Shown in pieces: positions 18,624 through 25,507 of a DNA stretch of 64,000 bases. The notes below the pieces were generated by a model, which was not told where the DNA came from, did not search any database, and saw only the letters and a list, made by a program, of their open reading frames with translations. Every line of letters begins with the position of its first letter. Position 1 is the stretch's first letter. A program made the translations under genes and the position numbers. Source of the DNA: Dehalococcoides mccartyi 195 (GTDB lineage: Bacteria > Chloroflexota > Dehalococcoidia > Dehalococcoidales > Dehalococcoidaceae); contig NC_002936.3 of assembly GCF_000011905.1 (NCBI RefSeq), positions 310,001-374,000 of the forward strand. Reading direction: 5' to 3'.

Positions 18624-18659
18624 CAGGGCTGCGGTCATTGACCGCAGCCCTGTTTCTTT
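18624..18659 (+). terminator. Rho-independent terminator of the mraZ-ftsZ cluster
   Basis: A perfect 12-bp stem (CAGGGCTGCGGT / ACCGCAGCCCTG) with a 5-nt loop, followed by TTTCTTT. It separates ftsZ from the nrdR promoter. Confidence 0.88.
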
Positions 18660-18683
18660 GTAAAAAATAGGACTATTTACGTA

Positions 18684-18712
18684 TTGACTACCACTATCCC
18701 TTGTGTTAATCT
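18684..18712 (+). promoter_or_regulatory. Promoter of nrdR-nrdJ
   Basis: TTGACT at 18684-18689 and TAATCT at 18707-18712 with a 17-bp spacer. The predicted start is near 18719, between the -10 element and the downstream NrdR box. Confidence 0.65.
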
Positions 18713-18737
18713 ATCTGCGCAACACAATATACAGTGT
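18691..18737 (+). promoter_or_regulatory. Paired NrdR boxes
   Basis: The downstream box ACACAATATACAGTGT (18722-18737) is a near-perfect match to the NrdR consensus. A weaker box CCACTATCCCTTGTGT (18691-18706) matches at 12 of 16 positions by my alignment. The two starts are 31 bp apart, the three-turn phasing typical of NrdR box pairs. One overlaps the promoter spacer and the other lies at the transcription start, as expected for repression of nrdR-nrdJ by NrdR. Confidence 0.75.
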
Positions 18738-18748
18738 TGGAGGGCGTA

Positions 18749-19276
18749 GTGAATTGTCCTTATTGCAGCCATCCTGATACCAAGGTTATAGACTCAAGAG
18801 ATGTTGATGACGGGGTACGACGAAGACGCGAATGTGTAGTTTGCGGGCAGCGCTTTACCACCTATGAGCGGTTTCAGCCGGCCGGTCTCTTTGTAGTGAA
18901 AAAAGACCAGCGGCGTGAGGAGTTTAATAAAGAAAAATTGCTGAGCGGTCTCAGGCGTGCCTGTGAAAAACGCCCTTTGCCGGCCGGAGCGGTGGATAAG
19001 ATAGCCGGAGATATAGAGGCCGAACTTTACAATATGGGTAAGGCTGAAATACCCAGTACCCTTTTGGGGGATATGGTTATGGAAAAGCTTAAGGCACTGG
19101 ATAATATTGCCTATGTGCGCTTTGCCAGTGTCTACCGCGAGTTTACCGATATTACCCAGCTTAAAAAAGTGGTGGACAATCTGGTAAGCGGGCAGGATGA
19201 GGGCATACATAAAGGGCAGCTGAGCCTGCTGCCTGAAGACAGGGTCTCCCCCAAGACCAGATATCAGAGGAGATGA
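18749..19276 (+). CDS. nrdR: Transcriptional repressor NrdR
   Basis: About 175 aa. The GTG at 18749 gives MNCPYCSHPDTKVIDSR, the exact NrdR N-terminus, with GGAGGG upstream; a GTG at 18734 lies inside the NrdR box and is rejected. The zinc ribbon is C-x2-C (CPYC) plus CVVCGQRFTTYER. The ATP-cone domain follows (FVVKKDQRREEFNKEKLLSG...). The C-terminal tail is a little longer than usual. NrdR senses nucleotides and represses ribonucleotide reductase genes. It lies upstream of nrdJ and nearly touches it. Confidence 0.96.
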   Translation: MNCPYCSHPDTKVIDSRDVDDGVRRRRECVVCGQRFTTYERFQPAGLFVVKKDQRREEFNKEKLLSGLRRACEKRPLPAGAVDKIAGDIEAELYNMGKAEIPSTLLGDMVMEKLKALDNIAYVRFASVYREFTDITQLKKVVDNLVSGQDEGIHKGQLSLLPEDRVSPKTRYQRR

Positions 19277-19277
19277 C

Positions 19278-21878
19278 ATGGTAAATCACATAAGCGGTAA
19301 GAAACCAACTCCGGTTAATCGTAACCGCGTGGCCAGGGCTATGTTTGCAGCCGCGGCCTCAATGGGTATTTCCGACAGAACCCAGATAGAAACACTTATC
19401 AGCCAGCTTATAAAGAAGCTGGAAAAACCGGTAGGTTTACCTGGTATGGAAGATTTGCTGCCCAGTGATTTAAAAGCCCCTGCGGTACTGGCCACCGATG
19501 ACGAAATAGATTTAATGGTCAAAGAGGTGCTGGAGGAAGGCGGCAAGGACAGGCAAGCCCAAAATAATACCCAAGCCAAGGAGGAAGAACCAATGCCGGT
19601 AAAAGTACAAGTTAAATCTGAAATTAAGGCTGATGCCAAAACTGAGGGGCTGAAGCTTACAGATAATGCCATGTGCGTGCTGGAACGCCGCTATCTGAAA
19701 AAAGACAAGCAGGGGAAACCCTCTGAAACAGTGGAAGATATGTTCCGCAGGGTTGCCCGCACTATTGCCATGGGTGAGCTTATTTATAACCCCAAGGCAG
19801 ACGTAAGAAGCCGCGAGGATGAGTTTTATAATATTATGACCCGGCTGGAGTTTTTGCCCAATTCCCCCACCCTTATGAATGCCGGACGTGAACTGGGTCA
19901 GCTTTCGGCCTGTTTCGTGCTGCCGGTAGATGATTCCATAGAGTCTATTTTTGATGCCGTAAAGCATACTGCCATGATACATAAAAGCGGCGGCGGCACC
20001 GGCTTTTCGTTTTCCCGCCTGCGTCCCGAACAGGACCGGGTGGGCACTACCGGAGGGGTGGCCAGCGGGCCTGTATCCTTCATGCGTGCCTTTGACGTGG
20101 CAACTGATGTTATCAAGCAGGGCGGCACCAGACGGGGCGCCAATATGGCTATCTTGAGTATTGACCACCCGGACATCATGAAATTTATCCATGCCAAAGA
20201 TAAGGCCGGGGTGCTGACAAACTTTAATTTGTCGGTGGCTATTACTGATAAATTTATGCAGGCGGTCAAAGACGGGGTTGATTATGATTTGCTTAATCCC
20301 CACAACGGCGAGGTGGTTTCCCGCCTGAATGCTACCGAGGTGTTTAACAAGATTGTCCACATGGCCTGGAAGACGGGTGACCCCGGTATTGTGTTTATAG
20401 ACCGCATAAATGCTTATAATCCCACTCCCCAGCTGGGGCGGATTGAAAGCACTAATCCCTGCGGTGAACAGCCTCTGCTGCCTTATGAGTCATGCAATCT
20501 GGGGTCTATAAACCTGTCCCGCATGGTGACCGTAAGCGGCGGCCAAGCGGTGGTTGATTATAAAAAGCTCAGCCGGGTTGTAAAGAGTGCGGTCCGTTTC
20601 CTGGATAATGTTATTGATGTTAATAAATTTCCCCTGCCCCAGATTGAGGAGATGACCAAGAAAAGCCGCAAGATTGGTCTGGGGGTAATGGGTTTTGCGG
20701 ATATGCTTTTGGAACTGGGCATACCTTACAATTCGGAAAACTCTATCAAGCTGGCAGAAGAGATAATGTGCTTTGTAAATGAGGAAGCCCACAAGTTCTC
20801 TTCAGAGCTGGCGGTGGAGAGGGGGGTGTTCCCGGCTTATCGCGGGAGTATTTATGAAAAGAGCGGCCGCCCCATGCGGAATGCTTCCTGCACAACCATT
20901 GCACCCACCGGTACTTTGTCTATTATAGCCGGCTGTTCTTCGGGTATTGAGCCCCATTTTGCCCTGTGCTTCACCCGCAATATACTGGACGGTACCAAGA
21001 TGATAGAGGTTAACCCGTATTTTGAGCGGGCGGCTAAAGAAGGCGGGTATTATTCCGAGGAGCTTATTAAATCTTTGGCGGAAGGGGCTCATCTGGACGA
21101 AGCTGATGTGCCGGCCGAAGCCAAAGAATTGTTCGTAACTGCCCACCAGATTGTGCCGGAGTGGCATGTTCGTATTCAGGCAGCCTTTCAGAAGTGCACT
21201 GATAACGCTGTGTCCAAGACAGTAAACTTCTCGCGTGAGGCGGTTGAAGGTGACGTAGCTGAGGTTTACAAGATGGCTCATGACAGCAACCTTAAGGGCA
21301 TTACCATCTACCGTGACGGCAGCCGTGAAGACCAGCCTATGTCTACCGGCAAGGCTGAAAATAAAATTGAGACCCCGGCGGCGGTTGTTAACCCCAATTT
21401 GGCACCGCGCAAACGTTCCAAAGTAACCCAGGGTATTACCGAAAGGGTCACGACGGGTTGCGGATATATTTACGTTACTGTAAACTCTGACGAGCATGGA
21501 ATTTGTGAGGTATTTTCCTCGCTGGGCAAAGCGGGAGGCTGTGCCTCTGCCCAGCTGGAATCTACCTGCCGGCTTATTTCGCTGGCTTTGCGTTCCGGTA
21601 TGGAAGTGGCTTCGGTGGTTAAACAGCTTAGAGGTATCCGCTGCCCATCCATTGCCTGGGATGACAGCAAAGCTGTGTTAAGCTGTGCTGATGCTATTGC
21701 CAGCGTGCTGGAAAAACATGTGGATGGTTATACCCAGCCGGTGGCAGGTTCGGCAAAGACCGTAAGCGCTAATGCTCTGGTTCGGAATATAGCCGGGCAA
21801 TGTCCGGAATGCGGCAGTATTCTGGTGTATCAGGAAGGGTGTTTTATTTGTCCCGGTTGCGGTTATACTAAATGCTAA
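19278..21878 (+). CDS. nrdJ: Adenosylcobalamin-dependent (class II) ribonucleotide reductase
   Basis: An 866-aa protein. The RNR body begins near residue 125 with LTDNAMCVLERRY. Signatures are FLPNSPTLMNAG, SACFVLPVDDSIE, HKSGGGTGFSFSRLRP, STNPCGEQPLLPYESCNLGS (active-site Cys) and APTGTLSIIAGCSSGIEP. The C-terminus ends in a zinc-ribbon-like CPECGS...CPGCGYTKC. It reduces nucleotides using a B12-derived thiyl radical, so it works anaerobically and depends on corrinoid supply. The first 105 residues are unrelated to the RNR core. An internal ATG at 19593 has a near-ideal AAGGAGGAA 6 nt upstream, so a shorter 761-aa product is likely or may be the main form. Confidence 0.96.
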   Translation: MVNHISGKKPTPVNRNRVARAMFAAAASMGISDRTQIETLISQLIKKLEKPVGLPGMEDLLPSDLKAPAVLATDDEIDLMVKEVLEEGGKDRQAQNNTQAKEEEPMPVKVQVKSEIKADAKTEGLKLTDNAMCVLERRYLKKDKQGKPSETVEDMFRRVARTIAMGELIYNPKADVRSREDEFYNIMTRLEFLPNSPTLMNAGRELGQLSACFVLPVDDSIESIFDAVKHTAMIHKSGGGTGFSFSRLRPEQDRVGTTGGVASGPVSFMRAFDVATDVIKQGGTRRGANMAILSIDHPDIMKFIHAKDKAGVLTNFNLSVAITDKFMQAVKDGVDYDLLNPHNGEVVSRLNATEVFNKIVHMAWKTGDPGIVFIDRINAYNPTPQLGRIESTNPCGEQPLLPYESCNLGSINLSRMVTVSGGQAVVDYKKLSRVVKSAVRFLDNVIDVNKFPLPQIEEMTKKSRKIGLGVMGFADMLLELGIPYNSENSIKLAEEIMCFVNEEAHKFSSELAVERGVFPAYRGSIYEKSGRPMRNASCTTIAPTGTLSIIAGCSSGIEPHFALCFTRNILDGTKMIEVNPYFERAAKEGGYYSEELIKSLAEGAHLDEADVPAEAKELFVTAHQIVPEWHVRIQAAFQKCTDNAVSKTVNFSREAVEGDVAEVYKMAHDSNLKGITIYRDGSREDQPMSTGKAENKIETPAAVVNPNLAPRKRSKVTQGITERVTTGCGYIYVTVNSDEHGICEVFSSLGKAGGCASAQLESTCRLISLALRSGMEVASVVKQLRGIRCPSIAWDDSKAVLSCADAIASVLEKHVDGYTQPVAGSAKTVSANALVRNIAGQCPECGSILVYQEGCFICPGCGYTKC
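19578..19595 (+). promoter_or_regulatory. Strong internal ribosome-binding site and start inside nrdJ
   Basis: AAGGAGGAA (19578-19586) followed after 6 nt by an in-frame ATG (19593-19595, codon 106). The context is better than that of the annotated start at 19278. It implies a second, shorter NrdJ lacking the N-terminal domain. Confidence 0.55.
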
Positions 21879-21899
21879 AAAATAATGGAGGAATATAAA

Positions 21900-21992
21900 A
21901 TGGAAAACGTTAAGGATATGCTGGCTCTGGTACTGGTGGCTGCTGGATTTATGTATCTTATGATAGTCATGGTAGCCGGTCTGCTGGCCTAA
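21900..21992 (+). CDS. 30-aa single-pass membrane peptide downstream of nrdJ
   Basis: An ATG with GGAGG 8 nt upstream encodes 30 residues beginning MENVKDMLALVLVAAG. After the charged N-terminus nearly all residues are hydrophobic, enough for one membrane helix. It starts 21 bp after the nrdJ stop and is followed by a terminator hairpin, so it is co-transcribed with nrdJ. I do not recognise a family. The Shine-Dalgarno, stop codon and terminator placement argue that it is real. Confidence 0.65.
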   Translation: MENVKDMLALVLVAAGFMYLMIVMVAGLLA

Positions 21993-22017
21993 CTTTAGTT
22001 TAATTAGTTCTGGTATT

Positions 22018-22060
22018 AAAACACCTCTCCTGCCCAACAAACAGGATAGGTGTTTTTTTA
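22018..22060 (+). terminator. Terminator after the nrdR-nrdJ operon
   Basis: AAAACACCT..CCTG and CAGG..AGGTGTTTT arms with a small internal mismatch and a 9-nt loop, followed by a T-run. Confidence 0.8.
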
Positions 22061-22108
22061 TCTCAAATAATATATTATAGAACTAAGATTGCACATGGGT
22101 GGTGATTG

Positions 22109-22693
22109 ATGACAGATACACTTGAAAGAGTGATGATATTTATAGATGGCAGCAATATGTACCATTATCTGAAGTCCCATTTTCAAAGGACTGATATAGA
22201 TTTTGGCTGTTTTTGCTCTAAGATTGCCGGACGCAGGCGTTTAGTGCGTATTTACTATTACAATGCCGAAGTAGGCCGTAAGGAAGAACCGGAACGCTTT
22301 AATGACCAGAAGAAGTTTTTTAGCAGTCCGGAAAAGATATCCTATATGGAGCTTCGGCTGGGCAGGCTGGTATATTCGGGTTGGCCGTCCACCCCGCCGT
22401 ATGAAAAAGGGGTGGATGTACTGCTGTCTACCGATATGCTGAGCCACGGCTTCAAGAACAACTTTGATACGGCTATACTGGTGGCAGGTGACAGTGATTT
22501 TGTAAGTGCCCTGCAGGCTGTCAAGGATAACGGTAAAAATGTGGAGGTAGCCCTTTTCGGCAAGGAAACAACCTCCATGGAACTTCGTAAAGTAGCAGAT
22601 AAAACTATTACTATAGACGGGCGTCTGCTGCGTAACTGCTGGAAACAGCAAAGAAACAATTATGGCACGCAAAGACCGCCTCAAGAATCGTAA
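22109..22693 (+). CDS. NYN (LabA/DUF88) domain protein, PIN-like putative RNase
   Basis: A 194-aa protein. RVMIFIDGSNMYHYL at the N-terminus and LVAGDSDFVSALQAVKDNG in the second half carry the acidic residues of the NYN/PIN-like nuclease fold; LSTDMLSHGFKNNFDTAIL is also typical. Members are thought to be metal-dependent RNases or RNA-processing factors. The ATG at 22109 is chosen over a TTG one codon earlier, with GGTGG-type Shine-Dalgarno. It overlaps the following radical SAM gene by 32 bp, suggesting coupled translation. Confidence 0.88.
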   Translation: MTDTLERVMIFIDGSNMYHYLKSHFQRTDIDFGCFCSKIAGRRRLVRIYYYNAEVGRKEEPERFNDQKKFFSSPEKISYMELRLGRLVYSGWPSTPPYEKGVDVLLSTDMLSHGFKNNFDTAILVAGDSDFVSALQAVKDNGKNVEVALFGKETTSMELRKVADKTITIDGRLLRNCWKQQRNNYGTQRPPQES

Positions 22694-24296
22694 AGAGCTT
22701 TCACGCACCCGGGTTTCTTATGCCTCCTCGGAGAGGGTAGCCGGTGAAAGCGGGGTTGTTATCAAGGACTGGGGGGGTAGACTGCCGCTGGCAGTTGCTT
22801 ATCCCAACTCTTATTACGTGGGGATGTCAAACCTGGGGCTTCATACCCTTTACCGTTTGATAAATAACTATCCTCAATATCTGGCGGAGAGGTTTTTCTG
22901 GGAAGGCGGCGCCGCCAAAGGCCGCCCGACCCTGAGTGTGGAGTCACGCCGCCCTTTTACTGACTATGTGGCGGTTTTATTCACCCTTTCCTATGAACTG
23001 GATTTTCTGAATATCCCCTCTATGCTGGCAGATTGCGGTATGCCGCTCTATGCCCGTGAACGGGACGAGACTTTTCCGCTGGTTATCGGCGGGGGGGCCT
23101 GCATAATGTCTAACCCCGCACCGGCAGCTGATTTTTTTGATGTGTTTTGTATAGGTGAGGCTGAGGCTATTTTGCCGGAGCTGCTGCCTGTGCTTGCCGA
23201 AACAGCAGGCGAACCCAAAGGGCTGGTTCTGGAACGGCTGGCCAAAATTCCCGGTTTATATGTACCGTCTGTGCCCCCGGAGAAACCGGTGGAAAGGGTA
23301 TTTCCGGCAGAACTTACTCAAGGGGCGGGGACAGCGGTTTTCAGCAAAGCAACCGAACTGGGGGAGATGTACCTGATGGAGGTGGAACGCGGCTGCGGAC
23401 ACCAGTGCCGGTTCTGTCTGGTGGCCGGCGTGTTTTGCCCTCTGCGTTACCACCCTTTGGAACTTCTTTTGAAGCAGGCAGAAGAGGGCATGCTTGAGCG
23501 AAAGAGGATAGGCCTGGTAGGGCCGGTAGTGAGTGATCACCCTCAGGCGACGGAGTTGATTTCCCGTTTGCGGGGCATGGGTGTAGGTTTAAGCATCAGT
23601 TCACTTCGGATAAAGCCGTTGCCTGAAAAAATGCTTGGCGAACTGGCACTTTCGGGTGTTTCCAGTCTGGCTATGGCACCTGAGGCCGGTTCAGAGAGGC
23701 TGCGGCGGATTATCCGCAAGGGGATAACCGAAGATGACATAATACGGGCAGCGGCTTTGGTGGCGGAAAAAGGCTTCCGTCAGCTGAAGTTTTATTTCAT
23801 GCTGGGGCTGCCGGGTGAGACCGATGAAGATATAGAAGAGATGATAAAGCTGGCCGAGAAAGCCCAGCAGGTTATGTCTGCTGCGGGGCGGGGAGTAAGA
23901 TTAAGCCTGAATATTGCCCCGTTTGTGCCCAAGCCCTCCACCCCGTTTCAGTGGCTGGGTATGGAAGATGCCGTGCTGGTAAAAAGGCGGCTGGATATAA
24001 TACGCCTCCGTCTGGAGGGTCAGGGGATAGAGGTCAGGGCTGAAAGCCCGGAGATGTCCCAGATACAGGCGGTGCTTTCCCGGGGTGATGTTAGTCTTTC
24101 AAAACTGCTGGCGGCTGCGGGGGGTGACTCTCTGGCCTGCTGGAAGCGGGCAGCCAAGTTACTTGAGGTGGACAGCCCATCTTTGGCTAAAACAAGGTTT
24201 GATTTGGCAGATAAACTGCCCTGGCATATGCTGGAAAACCCGAAGCAGAGACAAAGACTGGAAGCGGAGTATAAAGCGGCTACTAAGGAAATATAA
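22662..24296 (+). CDS. Radical SAM protein with N-terminal B12-binding-like region
   Basis: A 544-aa protein. The N-terminal half resembles the cobalamin-binding-like region of B12/radical SAM proteins (PLAVAYPNSYYVGMSNLGLH, PLVIGGGACIMSNPAP). The radical SAM cluster motif is CGHQCRFC (C-x3-C-x2-C) near residue 240, followed by FYFMLGLPGETDEDI. The substrate is unknown; relatives act in RNA or cofactor modification. The start lies inside the NYN gene and has no clear Shine-Dalgarno. A terminator follows at once. Confidence 0.88.
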   Translation: MARKDRLKNRKELSRTRVSYASSERVAGESGVVIKDWGGRLPLAVAYPNSYYVGMSNLGLHTLYRLINNYPQYLAERFFWEGGAAKGRPTLSVESRRPFTDYVAVLFTLSYELDFLNIPSMLADCGMPLYARERDETFPLVIGGGACIMSNPAPAADFFDVFCIGEAEAILPELLPVLAETAGEPKGLVLERLAKIPGLYVPSVPPEKPVERVFPAELTQGAGTAVFSKATELGEMYLMEVERGCGHQCRFCLVAGVFCPLRYHPLELLLKQAEEGMLERKRIGLVGPVVSDHPQATELISRLRGMGVGLSISSLRIKPLPEKMLGELALSGVSSLAMAPEAGSERLRRIIRKGITEDDIIRAAALVAEKGFRQLKFYFMLGLPGETDEDIEEMIKLAEKAQQVMSAAGRGVRLSLNIAPFVPKPSTPFQWLGMEDAVLVKRRLDIIRLRLEGQGIEVRAESPEMSQIQAVLSRGDVSLSKLLAAAGGDSLACWKRAAKLLEVDSPSLAKTRFDLADKLPWHMLENPKQRQRLEAEYKAATKEI

Positions 24297-24326
24297 AAGG
24301 GAGACTTTTAAAAGTCTCCCTTTTTA
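24295..24326 (+). terminator. Terminator after the radical SAM gene
   Basis: AAAAGGGAGACTTT / AAAGTCTCCCTTTTT, a long near-perfect stem with almost no loop and a T-run. It could also serve the convergent yqeY gene. Confidence 0.85.
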
Positions 24327-24344
24327 GTTTAGAGGGTATTAAGT

Positions 24345-24794
24345 TTAATTATTCAGAAGTGCGGTGACCAGGTTATTCACCATTTGCCCGTCCGCTTTAC
24401 CTTTTACCAGCGGCATCAGCTTGCCCATTACTTTCCCCTTATCCTGAGGGGTGCTGGCACCTGTTTCCGAGATTACTTTTTTAATAATCAGGGTCAGTTC
24501 GGCTTCGCCCATCTGTTCCGGCATATAGGACTGGAGGATTTCCATTTCCTGCTGTTCTTTTTCAACCAGCTCAGGCCGGTTTGCCAGCTTATATGCTTCT
24601 ATGCTTTCACGCCGCTGCTTTATCTCCTTGGCTATTACCCCGAAGATTTCCTCATCTGTAAAGGTCTTCTGCTTGGCTATTTCAGCATAGCTGATGGCTG
24701 AAACCAGCATCCGGAGGACAGAGCACTTCAGTTTTTCACCTTGTCGCAGAGAAAGCTTGACCTCTTCGCCAAGCTTTTCTTTCAAATTGGGCAT
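24345..24794 (-). CDS. GatB/YqeY-domain protein
   Basis: A 149-aa protein of the YqeY family: a helical N-terminal part (KLSLRQGEKLKCSVLRMLVS) and a GatB-tail-like C-terminal domain (KGKVMGKLMPLVKGKADGQM). The C-terminal domain in GatB binds tRNA; the cellular role of stand-alone YqeY is not settled. It follows rpsU with a 2-bp gap, the pairing commonly seen in bacteria. Confidence 0.93.
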   Translation of the reverse strand: MPNLKEKLGEEVKLSLRQGEKLKCSVLRMLVSAISYAEIAKQKTFTDEEIFGVIAKEIKQRRESIEAYKLANRPELVEKEQQEMEILQSYMPEQMGEAELTLIIKKVISETGASTPQDKGKVMGKLMPLVKGKADGQMVNNLVTALLNN

Positions 24795-24796
24795 TT

Positions 24797-24991
24797 TTAG
24801 GTAGCCTTTCTGGCGGCTTTTATTGCCAAACGCCTTTTTGCGGCATCCTTACGCTTGCGGCGGGTCGGGGGGCGTTCAAAGCGGGTGCGGCGACGCGCTT
24901 CAGAAAGAATGCCGTCCTGCTGTACCTTGCGGTTAAAGCGTTTGAGCATACTCTCAAAGCTCTCGTTATTTTCGGGTCTAACGTCTGCCAT
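24797..24991 (-). CDS. rpsU: 30S ribosomal protein S21
   Basis: A 64-aa, strongly basic protein with the S21 pattern (ESFESMLKRFNRKVQQDGIL, then RRRTRFERPPTRRKRK). S21 sits by the anti-Shine-Dalgarno region of 16S rRNA and assists initiation. It has its own promoter at 25035-25063 and leads the rpsU-yqeY operon. Confidence 0.96.
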   Translation of the reverse strand: MADVRPENNESFESMLKRFNRKVQQDGILSEARRRTRFERPPTRRKRKDAAKRRLAIKAARKAT

Positions 24992-25034
24992 TTGTATATC
25001 ACCCCCTTACTTTGAAAAAATGACCTGGAGGATT

Positions 25035-25063
25035 ATTCTACTTGGATAGAGTGTCTAAGTCAA
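25035..25063 (-). promoter_or_regulatory. Promoter of rpsU-yqeY
   Basis: On the minus strand, TTGACT at 25063-25058 and TAGAAT at 25040-25035 with a 17-bp spacer. It leaves a leader of about 35 nt before rpsU. Confidence 0.7.
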
Positions 25064-25103
25064 GATGTGCAATCTGAAGCGGCTTCGGAGAATAGAAAAA
25101 CAA

Positions 25104-25139
25104 AGAAGAAGCCCTCTCTTTTCAGGGAGAGGGCTTCTT
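25104..25139 (-). terminator. Terminator after the TIG-repeat surface protein gene
   Basis: A 13-bp stem AAGAAGCCCTCTC / GAGAGGGCTTCTT with a loop of about 10 nt, 27 bp past the end of the broken surface-protein gene. Confidence 0.8.
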
Positions 25140-25165
25140 AAGAATACTTTTAAAACAGGGGTTTT

Positions 25166-25507
25166 TTAGTAGTCAGCATTGCGGCGGCCGAGCCAGAAGC
25201 CCAGAGCCAGCAGCAAGAGACCACCGATACCAATCAAGACGTAGGTAGCCCAGGTGGGCAGGTCCAGGCTGAAGCCAACGGTGAAACTGCCGGCACCGGT
25301 ATATGCACTTGCATTTCCGGCACCGTCAACCGCCTTGACTCTCCACCAGTAAGGGCTGTCTGAAGATACGCTCTCCAGTTTTTGGGCGTCAGTCATGGTG
25401 TAGCCGGATTCGGTGAGGTCCTTTATCTGGTAGAGAATGTTGGTAAAGTTCTGGTCAGCGGCAATTTCCAGTACATAGGTAACACCGCTGGGGTCAGTTA
25501 CGTCATC
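25166..25507 (-). pseudogene. C-terminal part of the TIG-repeat surface protein, cut off by an amber codon
   Basis: Same frame as the upstream gene, directly after its TAG stop (25510-25508). The 113 codons encode most of a fibronectin-III/Ig-like domain (DDVTDPSGVTYVLEIAADQN, then SPYWWRVKAVDGAGNASAYT) and a membrane anchor (WATYVLIGIGGLLLLALGFW) with a basic tail GRRNADY. The split falls at the first conserved strand of the FN3-like domain (VVFD-stop-DDVTD), where a Trp is expected, so TGG to TAG is the simplest cause. An internal ATG at 25396 has no good Shine-Dalgarno, so the piece is probably not translated alone. Confidence 0.8.
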
